From: Acanthochlamys bracteata | Taxonomy: Eukaryota > Streptophyta > Magnoliopsida > Pandanales > Velloziaceae | Assembly (NCBI GenBank): GCA_019914995.1 | Contig: CM034127.1 | Coordinates: 8,370,001 to 8,434,000 of the forward strand | Direction: 5' to 3' | Length of the DNA stretch: 64,000 nucleotides | Shown: piece by piece, positions 12,519 through 27,398 of the stretch | How positions within the stretch are numbered: position 1 is the stretch's first letter | Layout of the letters: each line of letters opens with the position of its first letter | Made by a program: the position numbers and the translations under genes | The notes under the pieces: generated by a model | The model's input: only the letters and a program-made list of their open reading frames with translations | Database searches by the model: none | What the model was told of the DNA's origin: nothing

Positions 12519-13560
12519 GTAACATCTGAACAGCTGTTGGACTAAGCCTATGTTTAAGCTCATTACTAACAAGTATAAGCCCAAAGAATTATATTCATAC
12601 TCTTTAGAGGGGAATCATTTTTCGTTCCCCTCACTTCCCTTTATAAATACCTGAACCAAACACAGCGTTACTTGACTTCATTTAATTTTTCTTTTCCTAT
12701 CTTTCTCCCTGCTCGGTCCCCAAGCTCTCACCCGAGCGCCTCTTGGTGCTGCTCTTCTCGCGGCTTATGGTCTTCCCTCCGGCGTTCATCTCTTTCCATA
12801 CCTCCGGCATCTTTCTTCTCCGTCAACGTTTCCTCGCATCTAGCTCTCGAACGACCTCTCCGTTCGCGCCGGCATAACACTAGAGCTTCACCGGGCGTTT
12901 CGTCGGCGATTCTACGATGCAGCATCTTATAAATCCTTCTCCTTGACATATTTTAGCTTTTCCCTCCCTCAATTTCAATGATTTCTAGCCTAGGCATGTG
13001 ATTGAAAAAGGGTTTCCCGTCGGATGTTGTTTCGCCAATTTCATCCGCCGGCGTTCTCCTTTGGCTTCACCGTCCCTCTTATTGGATTTCGTTATTATTA
13101 CTGCCTTTTTGCCGCCTGAAATCCACCTTTGGCCGGAACCCTAATTTTCGCCGGAATCCGGCGAGACCTGCGGCCAAGGTAAGTTGTAATACTCTCTTCT
13201 GTTGGTTAATCGTGTCTTTGATCCTTTGGGCAACCCGTTTCGTCATAGGTGTTGTTTGGGTCGAAAATCGGTAATTTCGCCATTGAGACGCGAGAACTGT
13301 TCAGGAGTTCGACTTGTTTTGATTTGGTAATCCTTCGTACCCGCTAGTTTTAGTATTAGTCGAGTATTATGGTTTATAAGTTATTTAATGAATGGATTTA
13401 ATAGTTAATAATGGATCTTGGTTGGATTGTGCTTTAGAGCTAGTTGAGTTAAATGGGTTTTAGATGCGTGTTAAGATTGTGAATTAGTTCATGTTATCGG
13501 GATTGGATGGTAAACTTTTTTCGTGTATATTATAGGACTTGATGAGCATCTTGGATATTC
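12519..13560 (+). mobile_element. Possible solo LTR or orphan promoter-leader
   Basis: TGTAACATCT near 12520 resembles the 5' end of many plant Ty3/gypsy LTRs. About 120 bp on there is TATAAATA (12642-12649), then an unusually GC-rich and pyrimidine-rich leader with GCCGG motifs (12700-13170), a donor-like AAGGTAAGT near 13178 and an AT-rich tail. No polyprotein, primer-binding site or matching second LTR is seen, and I could not place a clear 3' end or target-site duplication. The alternative is a promoter and first exon of an unrecognised transcript. Confidence 0.3.
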
Positions 13561-13930
13561 AAGTTGATGATAGCCGTAGAAATTGAAATTTGGAGCCTCC
13601 GGCATAACTTTACTTTTATTTATATTTCCCATTTTATTTACTTAATTAAAATTGTTATTATTTCTCTTCTTCTTTTTTATATTTTAAGTTCTTCTTTCTT
13701 CTTTGCTCTGCTCGTGCACACAGAGCTCTGAGTACCCCCGCTCGGTCATTTACCGGCAGCCAACGCTGTCCCTTCTCCTTTTCTTCCCTACACTCTCAAT
13801 AGAGCTGCTAAATTTATAGACCCGCTGTTGTAGATCGGAGCTGTTCTCTGCAGACTCCCTCCCTCCCAAGACCTGAGCAAAATCATCTCATAAATTGGGT
13901 GGTTTTCAATCAACTATCAGGAATCGAACG

Positions 13931-16900
13931 ATGCTCGCCGGAATCAAATTCGTTCCTAGGGACCAACTCCTCTCGGTAAATTTCTCTTCCTTTGTTGTTA
14001 CTTCAATGTTTAATTTATCATTTTATCTCAATTAATTAGCGAATTAGCTTTGATTTTATTTGATTGTTTTCAGAAGAATGTGAGATCGGGTGACGAAGAA
14101 GATGACGAGGGAGAAGAAGAGAAGAAGTTGAAGAAAGATGATAATAATAATAACAAGAAAGATAGGTGGTCTAGGAAGTCTTCTTCCAATAAGAATAAGA
14201 AGAAACACAAGTCTCACTACAATAGCTCTGGCAAAGAAGAAAAAGACTCTGATGGTACAGAAAAGAGAAGGAAATGGAGGAAGAAATCTAAGCATTACAG
14301 TTCAGATGATGAAAGTTCTTTTGATTATTCGTCTGATGAAGAAGATATTAAGAAGGGGAAGAGAAGGGGGAGACAGTTTTCTTATAGTTCGGATTCATTG
14401 GAAGACAATGATGAATCCAAGGGTCAGAAGGGAAAGAGGACGGATAAGGGCAAGAGTGTGGCTGCTGACGATGGTTCTGGTTAGCTTGATTTCTTTTGAA
14501 TAAAATTTTTTTTTAGATTTCTGAGTTTTTTTCTGGGAACATTTATGCAGATACTATTTAAATTTTTAGTAAGGTAAATTATGTGTTTTAATTGAATCTA
14601 GAAAGAAAATTCTAATGCGTCTTTTTTAGAAGTTGGAACAAGGGCATTTTGTATGCCATTTTTTCCCTCTTCGATAGCTAACTTTTAGAGCTGAAGTTGT
14701 GGATATATATTTGTAGGACAATGTTATTTGTGTTGAGTTGTTTCAGATGCTGGAATTAGGGCTGGAATTTTCTGGATTCATTTCTTTGACCTAACCTGAT
14801 AGAAACCCAAAAATTGAGGTTGTTTTTTGTGCTAATGCTGGGATTGTGTATTACCTAGGCTAGAAGTTACAGTTAATATGCCTTCTTGCTTGAGTTTTCC
14901 TTTTCCCTAATAACTAAGTGGTTGATTACTGAATTTTTGGTTTTGGAACCTGAGATTTGAATTATGTTCTAGAAGGACTTGAGGAAGCTGTTAACCAAAA
15001 TGACAATGAGTTGTCAAGGAAAGAGATGGGATTAGAGTGGATGCTTAGCTCTGGTAAGAAAAGAGAAAGCGATAGCAAGAAGGTTGAGAGTGAGCCGAAG
15101 GAGAACATAGTGATCGAAGAGGTAAGAATTATCTAGTTAGCAGTTGTACATACTTGTCTTGTGTATTACAAACTTCAGCTTTTGGTTTTCTAACTTCTTT
15201 TTTTAATTTCTATCAATTAACTTTTAGGTGATCTTAACTTCTATCTGATAAGTTCCTTGTAAATATCCTTCTAGATCCACAAAAGGAGTTTGTTGTTACT
15301 TTGTGACTTCTTTCTAGATTTTAGAGTGTGTTTACCTTGAGGTAAACTCACTTTTTGTGAAAGTGAATTTAAAAAATAAAATTAAAAATTGAAAATATTT
15401 AATAAAAACTAAGTTTATATATTAATTTTGTATTAACAGTAAGGTTTAAAATTTAATTTTGAAAAATTTTGTTGATAGAAAAATTTATTTTAAATTTATT
15501 GTTTATTTTATGTTAAAAATGAGTTTGAAAATTGTGGAGTTTGGGTGGTAGGTAACATGCCCTTAATGTTTCTCGAGTCACCATTTGGAAATATGTGTTG
15601 TTTCAAGAGACCGGTTGCATCAGTAAATGTGATAGAAGTTGTTGTTTGATTTTATATGAGTAATAGCAATGAAAAAAGGATATAATATCCAAACAAGATA
15701 TATTTAGTATACTTGTGTTTTGAACCCTATGAACAGACATGCCAGCATGTTATTGTTTCAAATTATTAGGACATGACAAGGTTAGGACACAACCGTATAT
15801 TGTGTATACTTATCACAGGAGCTATATATGATGTAGACATGGTAATGATTGATAGAATAAAAATCAATTGCATAGTTATATGTTGCAATGGATATGCTAG
15901 AACCAACGGCCTCGAATGAGAAGTAAAGTGAACCTTATTTAGTAGAATATTTTTACCTGATGATATCGCATCTTTCAAGCAACATTGTAGTAAATGAGCA
16001 ACCACTGATAATTTTTATTAAATATAAAGGTCGAAGTATTTTTCTAGATGTTTTGGATAGTGTAATAAGCTGGTTTAAAGTGGACAATCAAGTTTTCGAT
16101 ATATCTTGGGGGAGTATCTGATGAAATGTCGGGTATGTACGTGTTTGACAAGGACACGGCACCTTGTTAGAAGTGTCATGCTTCCTAGGTTGAACATAAT
16201 GAGTTACTAGGTTTAATGTAATGTTAAATTGTCACATATGTTGTATTGCTTACATTGTTTTAATATCTCGAGAAGGTGATGGTGCTGGGTCTGCTAAACC
16301 CATGTCAATTTTTTTGCCACCATTGTGGCAGGAGATTGATTGATTGCAGATATTGTCATGAATATTGATTATCATTCGGAATTTCAAGTGAATTTTGTGG
16401 ATTGTTTCATTATACCAAAATTCCATCATTTCTTCGGTAATCTTTAAACATTTAATGTAACCTCTGTTACATTTGTTATAGCCTTTACAATCTCTTAGTA
16501 GTTATAGTCAATATAAGAATTTTGGACATTTAGATTTTCCAATCAAGTATGCTTTCAGGTGCAAGTACATGATTAAACATATTATCTGATGCTGGAGCTC
16601 TGTAACCTGAAATATTCAATTAATCCTTGTACCTGAATTTCGATCTATGTTCTTAGTTAGCAATTCAATGTTTAGGATTTTATTATCATGTGAGAGGTTA
16701 GAAAGCTAATGCTGCACCGATGTTTTCTTCAAAGTGTGGTGGTCTTGTGATGATTGATATAGTCTTCTTTTGTGGTTGTTCTGAATTACACTTTACAACA
16801 ATGCTCACTTTTATAGGCTGAAGATTTTGTTTGATGTGGTTATTTATCTTAACTGATTCTGATTTTAGTTTCTTGACTAAAAGTATCATCCATTTGCATA

Positions 16901-19900
16901 ACATATGAGTGCCGTATTTTTGTGAAACAATTTCTTGATTAAATGTTTTTTTAAAGGTCACTGGAACAAATCCCAGGGAATTGAATCCATTTTTGAAGGA
17001 AAACGGCAGTGGTTACCCAGATGATGGTGGGGATGTTCATACTGATAAATTGTTTCCTACTTCAGTTGTTGGTGATGGTGGTGCTAGTTGGCGGCTGAAA
17101 GCTTGGAAACGCGCAAAAGAGCAAGCTGCTCGTGAAGGCCAGAAACTGAATGAGGTATATTAATTTAGATGTGTATTTGAAGATGAATGACTATCTTTAC
17201 CTGTATTTGATATTACGGTGTACTTGTGGCATAGGTTGTTAAAGAACGCTGGGGTTCCTTGGGACAGTTAGTTGAATCAGTGGCTGCTAGTAGAGTTGCA
17301 CCTGCTCATGCTCATCTGCATGCAATTAGAGATAGAAAGAAAGGGCCTTCTGAAGGAGCTAAAGATGCTGAAGTGAATGAAGATTCTAAAGAAGTAAACC
17401 GTGGAAAGCGTGATTATTTACGGGATGTTTCTGTTCGGAATCCAGAAATGAAAAAGCCTAAGCATGATGCCCTAGCCTGGAGAAAGAACAAAAACCGGAA
17501 TATTTCATCTGAGGATGCTTCGCTTATTTCTTCAGCAATGTCTGGTTTGAACAAGTTTGCTAATGATGGAAGCTTTATGGATGAGATTGCTCGTCAGCAG
17601 CGCAAAAATCAAGATTTAGAGATAGATATGTGCAAAGAGAAGGGACTGCTACCTACTGGTTCTACAGACACTACTTTGTCTTATTCAGTTGGTTCACAAG
17701 CATTAAGTGAAAATCAGTTAGCTGCTAAGATATTGCAGCTTCGTATGAAGGGGAAGCATGATGAGGCTGACAAACTTTCAGTAAGAGTTTTTCTTCTAGG
17801 GATTTTTACTTTTCTGTTCAATTTTGTTCACAGGTTTCATTTTAATTTAAGTACATGTTGTAGAAATTAATAACAAAATCAGATGTTTGGATCATAATTC
17901 ATATAAGATAGTGTGCTGACAAATCATATATTAATCAACTAACGTGAGAAGGAAATATTTCTGCTATAACTTGTTAAAAGGACCAACCTTTTTTTTTTGT
18001 AGTCAATTTATTTTGTGTCAAGAGTTTTCTAGGTTTTGCGAATCTTGGAAGGGTAATGTTCTATATGAAAATGTTGCATTCCTATCGGCATGGCCAGACA
18101 ACCATGTGATTTTAATTTTCAACTGTTAACCTATTTATAAATGCATAGGTAAAAGGATGAACTGACCTATTATTACACATTGATTATGTGTAGTAATTGT
18201 GAGCTTTTCACACTTGCCAATGTGTCTGATATAGACATTTCTTCGTGTCTTTTTAGGATGTCATATACTTTCTCATGAAGCAAATAGTATTATAGTTTGG
18301 TTTAACTGCGTTTCACTGTGTTTCCAGAATGAGTTGGAGAGAAGGACTGAGAGGCATGGTGTTGAAACAAAGACGAGCAGAGAGGACGGGAGTTCACACA
18401 GGTTGGTCATATGGTCCTTAAAATCGAGTTCACTTTTTCACTTCTAGTGAAATATCTTATTTTTAAGTTTCTGTTGGGTTTCTTTAATTTTGCTTATTCA
18501 CATATTGCATCATGTCATTTATCCTTGCAGCTTTTTTTCTTGATGTCTAACTTCTATTGATTTGCCTAACATCATTTGTTGAACTATCCTACCGTAGAAG
18601 TATAAGTGTCACTGAGGAAATGAGGTGGCCCCTCTTATGAATTGTTCTACATAATTGTGGCACATGCGAAAGTTGTGTTCTTAAGCTATAACATGTACAT
18701 GATGTATTTTATCTAGATCTTTGAACTATGTCAAACATTGGTGTGTTTGTAACCTTTGTGTATCAATGTTTTGCATCTGTATGAAACAATGTATTGATTT
18801 CATCTCTTCAGCACATATTCTATATGATTCTCACTTGCGAATATTCAGATATTTGCAGAATAAGGTTGCTGGTGAACATAAAAGAAAGGAAGACGATGCT
18901 GACTTGCATCTGGCTCAAAAGATTATTCAGAATAAACAGTATAGTTTATCTGGAAGGGCGGATGATGAATATGATTTTGGTGATGCGCCAAGCAGAAAAC
19001 GCAATCGGAAGAAGGACCAAAAGCCAGAACAGAAAAGGAGTATGCCACAACGATTCCGGACTCAACAAGAACGATGCCAATTTTGTTTTGAGAGTCCTTC
19101 TAGAACGAAACATCTTGTTGTAGCTATTGCTAATTTCACCTACTTGATGCTACCACAATGGCAACCAGTTGTCCACGGACATTGCTGCATCTTGCCAATG
19201 CAGGTAAAGACATGTCTTCACAACTCGTTTACTGTGTATTGTGTCCTTTCTATATTTAATCTTGCAAACGATAAACAAATATTTTGCTTCACAAAATTGT
19301 ATGTATTAGTCTATACTTTCCTGTGCAGATATCCTTGATCAAGATTAAGTTTACAGCTTTAGATATTAGAGAACTTGGAACTTTGGACTTGCTTTTTTAG
19401 TTTGGATTATTTAAGTACCTCTGCCGTCTGTTTCTTTTCCTAACATTAGTTTTGTCCCTACCATAATCTTCTTGCAGCACGACTCTTCTACAAGAACTGT
19501 TGAAGAAACTGCCTGGCAGGAGATACGCAACTTCAAGAAGTGCCTAATAATGATGTTTTCTAAGCAAGAGAAGGATGTTGTTTTTATGGAGACTGTAGTA
19601 GGGTTGTCTCAACAACGACGCCACTGCTTGATTGAGTGCATACCTGTGCCCTCTGAGATTGCTAAACAAGCCCCATTGTATTTTAAAAAGGTTAGTTTCC
19701 TTCACTAGTTTGCTTGACTAGTTCCTTTACTTGTTTTGGATAGTTCATTGTCTTGTGATTGCATCAGAAATTCTTGATTTCTTTTCCTTTCCCATTGACA
19801 AGTCTTTATTACATTCGTAAATTCGTAAATTCTTGAATATTTATCCGCTACTTGTTCTAGTTTGAGTTTGAATTCTCAACGTCGATAGTTCAGTGCATGT

Positions 19901-21330
19901 TCATGATGCATGAGAACTAAGTGAAAGTCGCTCCTGTGACATTCATATTATATGCGTATGGAACTAACGGTCAGCTATTCTAATTATGTTGATCTAGCAG
20001 GGTTTATGCTATCATGTTGGAGTTGCATCTGTTTATAGAAGTGTAGATGTTTTCTCTAATGTAGTGTTATGTCTAATAATCTTCTGATTCCTTCTTTCTC
20101 TTTATTTTACTTTGACCCGTCAACTGCCTTCATTCCTTAAAAATGTCGTAAGATTCTGTTCTTTCACCGTGAATATTGATTTTAGAAAGTTTGGAGCAAC
20201 AATTTGTGATTGGGTCATGAAGTAATTTGCTGTGGAAGGAAGAAAGTGATATTTCACATGTTTTTATTGATCAAGGACTAGTTAACCCAAGATCTATCCT
20301 CATTTCTCAATGACTTGCTTTCTCAATATTACCTAACCCAACTTCTAGAGTTTATCTCCTTTAAGATAGAACTGTTGCCTCTAGTGATTACCAGTACAGC
20401 AGAGCAGCAGTGCTTAACCTCCTCATATCTTGCCTCCATAAGAAGTTTATTTATTTACTCACAATAACCTCTGTTATGAAAGTTATTATATCGTCTTAGA
20501 GATCACGCTTCCCTTCTTGTTCTACCCCATTTACCATTTCTACTTGCTCATTCTTTACTTTTATTGATCAAGCAACAAGCAATGAGAACTAGATGTCCGG
20601 ACTCATTAATGTCGTTGATGAGTCCGAGGCCTTGGTAGTGCCTTAATTCTATCAGAAGTGTACATTCTCACCCATGAGGTGAGGGGTAGAGGCTGCATCT
20701 CTATTATGTAACTATTCCTTTCATGGTAAAGGGGAAATTGAAGCTACCCCGTTGGCTCTTGGAATAGGAATAAGTGAATCTATGACTTGTGAGCAACAAG
20801 ATCTTATCTTATGCTCTTGTAGCTATAAATATATTTAGTAAAATTTATATCAATTTATTTTCATAGTTTTGCAGTTATTCTTTGTAAGATTGTCTTAAAT
20901 CTTATGTACAAATCGTTCAGAAAGGAATTGCAATTCTGTGATATGATACAAATTTAGTTCAGTGGATGTTTGGTTATTTCTGAGAACTGTTTATTTGTCT
21001 CAGGCAATTGATGAAGCTGAGGATGAGTGGGGGCAGCATGAGATGAAAAAGCTCATCCCAACAAGTGGTAATCTACGGCATGTAATTCCTGAGAACTTCG
21101 CCTACTTTCATGTGGAGTTCGGACTTGATAGAGGATTTGTGCATGTTATTGATGATGACAGCAACTTCAAGAGTGGATTTGGATTGAATGTCATTAGAGG
21201 TCTTTTGCGTCTGCCTGAGGAGGATATGCACCGCCGGAGAAGGCAAGAGCCTGTTGAAAAGCAGAAGCAAGCTGTTGCTGATTTTGCACGGGAATGGGAT
21301 CCCTTTGATTGGACAAAGCAACTTGACTAA
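13931..21330 (+). CDS. CWF19L2: CWF19-like protein (CwfJ family), spliceosome-associated
   Basis: CwfJ/CWF19 proteins act in the nucleus at late spliceosome/lariat stages. Nine coding exons join in frame: 13931-13975, 14074-14479, 14973-15121, 16957-17154, 17235-17780, 18328-18401, 18849-19203, 19478-19690 and 21004-21330, giving 770 aa. The N-terminus MLAGIKFVPRDQLL is typical of the plant family. Residues ~16-150 are a Lys/Asp/Glu/Ser-rich disordered region. ARVAPAHAHLHAIRDR and the Ser/Lys linkers follow. From ~545 comes the CwfJ C-terminal domain 1 (QERCQFCFESP..., HIT-like HGHCCILPMQH at ~582-592). From ~663 comes CwfJ C-terminal domain 2, ending EWDPFDWTKQLD. All splice sites are GT-AG and no break was found. 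Exon 7 has two nearby acceptors (18848 and 18858); only 18848 keeps frame. The unusually long introns 3 (1.8 kb) and 8 (1.3 kb) hold repeat DNA. Confidence 0.93.
15322..15564. mobile_element. MITE-like AT-rich insertion in CWF19 intron 3
   Basis: The left end AGAGTGTGTTTACC and right end GGTAACATGCCCT form imperfect inverted termini around ~210 bp of A/T-rich DNA. It resembles the other TGTTT...-ended elements in the window. Confidence 0.45.
20598..20626. other. Perfect 9-bp stem-loop in CWF19 intron 8
   Basis: CGGACTCAT and its exact inverted copy ATGAGTCCG flank an 11-nt loop. It partly resembles the conserved core of a hammerhead ribozyme (TGATGAGTCCG), but no GAAA core strand follows. 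Confidence 0.6.
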
Positions 21331-24232
21331 GTTTTAGCACTTTGTCCTTATTTAGGATCAGGCTATAACATGAGTTATGCTCTACTATGCTTAGATTCAG
21401 TGTAAGCATTTTAAAGTTGATGAGATAGCGCGAAGTAGCAACTTGTGTTGCATCCATTATCAGAACAGAAGGCTCCCGAAGTATTGTATTAAAGTGTGTT
21501 TTTTTGGGCCGCAACTGAGTTGTTGATAAGTGAATTATTAGGAGTGAGTTATTGTAAATAGTATTGTTAGAAATGAGTTTAATTAGTGTATTTTCATAGA
21601 AAGAGGTGAGCTGTAAGAGATTTATTGTATTTTTTTGTATAACTAAAAGTGAGCTGAAAGTGATTTTTAATGGAAAGAAGTGAATGTAAAGATAAAAAGA
21701 ACACATTTTGGTTCAGCTTTTAATAATGGCTCTTTTTCATGCTCTAACAGGTCAATCCTAAAGTTCAAAATCAAGTACGGCGGCCTCGAGGGAAGCTATC
21801 GTTTGACATTTTATTTTAAAAAAATAATTTTTCAAAATTTCAGTTTATATTTTTTAATATATATTTTATGAAAATTTAAAAATTTTATTTAAAAATTTAG
21901 AAAGTATTGTTGAAATAAATCTCCACCAACTGCAGTGTAACAACACAGAAAACCTATCTGCTAGATAACATTAATTCATCTTATACGTACCACAGAAATT
22001 TGCTTTTTATTTCTTAGATCCAAATGAATGAAGAAAGAACTCATTATTTTCAAAAATTACAAGTCAGAACCATTTGCCATGCCTTTAGGGAACAATGCGG
22101 AGAAATTGTATTGAACACAAAACACATAAGTCAATACCTCTGGAGCTTTTAACTCTCTAACAAGCTAGCCTTATCATTACCAACATGCTAGCAAACATAC
22201 ATATATAGGACACACCACTAAGGTCAACTTCCAAAGCTTTGAGAGATGGCAAGATAGCCAAACTACAACTGCAGTATGCACTAAATTATAGAAGCATACG
22301 TTTTGCGGCTTTTTCCAAAAACTAGTGCCCAGGTAGCAAGTTCTAATACATATTCAGAAGGAGCTTACATGAAATTTGACAATTAACTAACAAAATAATG
22401 AAGAAATAACCGTTCAAATAATACGTACTTTCATCTCTCAGGCAACACATCCAAATTACTATGTGGAAAATAATGAAAGACATTTGAGACTTAAGGTAGT
22501 CTAAAACATTATCATTCAAATTGGCACCGTGGAGTTTGCGTACACTAATAGCTTTCAAGTTAGTATCTAGACGCCACCATTTGAACCTCACATGACAGGA
22601 AGTGTCAGCCAATTTTGTTGTTGGTTCAAGACTTGAAAGGTCGATGTTCTTTCGCCGGATATCATTCGTGCTACCACAAAAAAGATTAAGCTTGCCCAAG
22701 AATGAGCTTAGAGTAGGCAGAAGACATATGAAAATCCTAGGTGACCGTGCGGTATTTTTTGCCATTGGTGATAAGTTCTTTTGAGTTTTCCCGATGAACG
22801 GTGTATTGCGTTTTCGGGAAGAACAGAAGCTTAGTTCGAGGTTTATTAGCCTGTTGAAATGTTTCGGAATGCATAGACGAGGTTGCTTACGGATTATCAT
22901 TACCGCAGAGTCTATTATGCATTTATGTGTGCATCTAGTTAAGAACTGCAAGAAAACAAGAATGACGACAAGGAAAAATTTGCTAAAATTTAAGAAAACA
23001 AACGCAATTCGTGATGCCTTATTTCATAAGGCACATATGTAATATACTTTCTGCCGGCTTTCTAATGGTACCTTATTAGATTCTTATTTAAGATTTGCTA
23101 ACCTCATAGTCTGATAACTAAGGCACTTGGCTTTCCTAGTTCGAGCAAGTGACGTTGAAGCGGTTCCATGGTGCGTCGCGATCCCTCAGCTAGGTCAAGC
23201 TGCGTAATGCGACGTACCTATGTAGAGCAAACATTGCTGGAGTCTTTTTGCCAAAGGCATGGCGTGGTACATTGCATGACCAGCGGCTATGTGCAGATCA
23301 TGTCCGGGTGCTGTCCTACCAGATACCTTGGCAGTGCCCAGGCTTTGCCCTAGACCATCCTGGTCAGCAGCAAGTGCCGCGTCCCGCCCTTGCTTAGGCA
23401 AGTGCCTGCCATGGTTATAGATGGTCGTCCTTGCATTCAATCATACATCCATTCCTATTATGCTTGGTCTGGAAAGTAACATTTTATGGACTATTGAGCT
23501 CCTAAAGAAGCCATTATGAACGCTGTCTTAAAGACTTCTTCCAGGGCTAAATGATCTATGCAGCAGCCCCTAATGGGGCCTTACCCTTCACGTTATTCAC
23601 GTTTTGCTCCTTCGAATTTCAGTAGTAGATGTTGCGAGAGAAGCAATACTTTCACAACTAAGGTAAAGCATCACAACTCAAGCTCAAGATCTGGCATGAC
23701 TGCAAAGACAAAGCTCAACAACGTCTATACGCTGTGATTAACTTTGCATGAATACATTCATCCTCGACAACAAAGGCTTGTCTGCAGATACACCATATCT
23801 AGTAAACACAATTTTTCACGATGACTCCAAAACTTTAGCAGTCACTCTTCTAAGAAACTACAGTAAGTGTAACATCCACAACAAATTTCAGGTCTTCCAT
23901 CAACTACAACTTTTTAGACAAAAGATTGTGCAGAAAACCCAAACTACCTACATGTATCGACAGATCGTACTGGTCTGTCCATAGACAAATAACAACCATC
24001 AGCTATGAATTGCTTCACTGAGAGGAATCGAAATACTCTTTTTCTTCATTTAAAATATTTTTAAAAAAAACAAAGGACAAAATATTGAATTTACAACAAG
24101 TGCATATGGTACCAACATTTCCCGTCCATAGAGTACTTGCAGAAACTGACTTTAAGAGGCATGAAAACTAGATTGAAACATCGACATAAGCTAGACATAA
24201 CCTAGCTGATCAAAACTCATACAGATATACCC
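21331..24232. other. Intergenic: CWF19 3' flank, AT-rich element and a GC-richer island
   Basis: The CWF19 3' UTR probably occupies the first few hundred bases. A partial copy of the AT-rich element family lies at ~21795-21905. A 202-codon open frame on the minus strand (22951-22343) vaguely resembles an F-box/LRR fragment, but I cannot support it. 23150-23420 is clearly richer in G+C than its surroundings and unrecognised. Confidence 0.4.
22343..22951 (-). other. Unrecognised 202-codon open frame, possible LRR-like relic
   Basis: The longest frame in this gap. It contains Leu-spaced stretches (HFNRLINLELSF, LPTLSSFLGKLNLF, LKAISVRKLHGANL) that faintly recall F-box/LRR proteins, but there is no F-box, no clear start context and no exons around it. 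Two plus-strand frames overlap it. It may be chance or a decayed fragment. Confidence 0.15.
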
Positions 24233-26373
<2,141 letters not shown>

Positions 26374-26533
26374 GATTTTCTGGTGAAGGGTACCTTCCTG
26401 CTCGTCTGAAAGGAAACGAATCTGAATGACGGCGGCGGCGCTCGGGTTTGAAGAGGCGACAGGCGTCTATCAGTGTATGGAATCACATGTATAGAGTAGA
26501 GGTGACGTGTCTAAGCGGATCGAATGGGATGGG
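26374..26533 (-). promoter_or_regulatory. S15 promoter/leader, arm 1 of an inverted repeat
   Basis: Read on the minus strand, this runs from CCCATCCCATTCGATCCGC through CACGTCACCTCT, a TATA-like CTCTATACATG, CACTGATAGACGCCTGT, AAACCCGAGCGCCGCCGCCG and CAGACGAGCAGGAAGG to the bases before the ATG. By eye it differs from arm 2 (27399-27554) by about 9 substitutions and two 1-base indels. Confidence 0.85.
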
Positions 26534-26536
26534 ATT

Positions 26537-27398
26537 GTGGAACGGGTAAGGATCTCCCATGTGGAATGGGTAAGGATCTCCCAAATCTTTTTCTATTAGG
26601 TATGTTAGAGTTAAAAATTTTAATTCGGATAAATATATGAATTAAATAAAAATTGAATGAATTTGACTCGATTATTAAATAAGTCGATCAGATTAATTTA
26701 AAATTAATCTATCAATTCGATTTATGGTACGTTGAAAGAATAATATTTAATTTTCCTTTCTGTATATTAAAATATCAGTAATAAAAATAATTTATAAAAA
26801 TAATTTATAAATTATTAAATTATATAATATTTATAATTAATTATTATTTTTATATTTTAGTAAAATAATATAAAATAAGAATTATAATATTATCGAAAAT
26901 ATTACTATATAGGTGTTTCTGTAATGACGAATTTAAATTTCGTATAAAAATTTTTAATAAGATTTTATTAAATAGCTATATTTATCAAGATTTTTATCGA
27001 AATTATTAGTATTTATAATTATAAAATTTTAGCTGTCATCACATATTTTTAAAAGATAATAAAAATAAACTTTTTTTTATACTTTAAGGACTGATGAAGA
27101 TATTAAAAAATACACATTTTGACGAGCATTAACTATATCTCGTCACTAAAAATATCATACACTTTTATTATAATTGATCTTATAATTTTACTATATATTA
27201 AAAATATAGACTTAAAAATAATAATCTTAATTATTAAATAAATCTATCTGAATTTGTTCCAATTATTAATAAATTAAATTAATATTAAATAAATTTAATC
27301 CATACAAATTTATAAATTAAATTCAAATTAATAAATTTAATTCGATTAAATATATCGATCCGAAATTTACTTACAAATCTAAATTCCCATCCCTATAT
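26537..27398. other. AT-rich spacer between the two inverted promoter arms
   Basis: It opens with a 24-bp tandem duplication (26537-26560 and 26561-26584, core GGGTAAGGATCTCCCA). The rest is extremely A/T-rich with no coding potential. It may be a MITE or nested AT-rich insertions. Confidence 0.5.

Noticed and set aside
12728..12949. Arg/Glu-rich minus-strand protein
   Set aside because: It is a shadow of CG- and pyrimidine-rich leader sequence on the other strand; no start context or exon structure.
14056..14295. Hydrophobic minus-strand frame opposite CWF19 exon 2
   Set aside because: It is the antisense of a Lys/Asp/Glu-rich coding exon, which automatically gives Phe/Leu/Ile-rich translation.
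20590..20640. Hammerhead ribozyme
   Set aside because: Only the TGATGAGTCC-like strand and a simple stem are present; the GAAA strand and three-way junction are missing.
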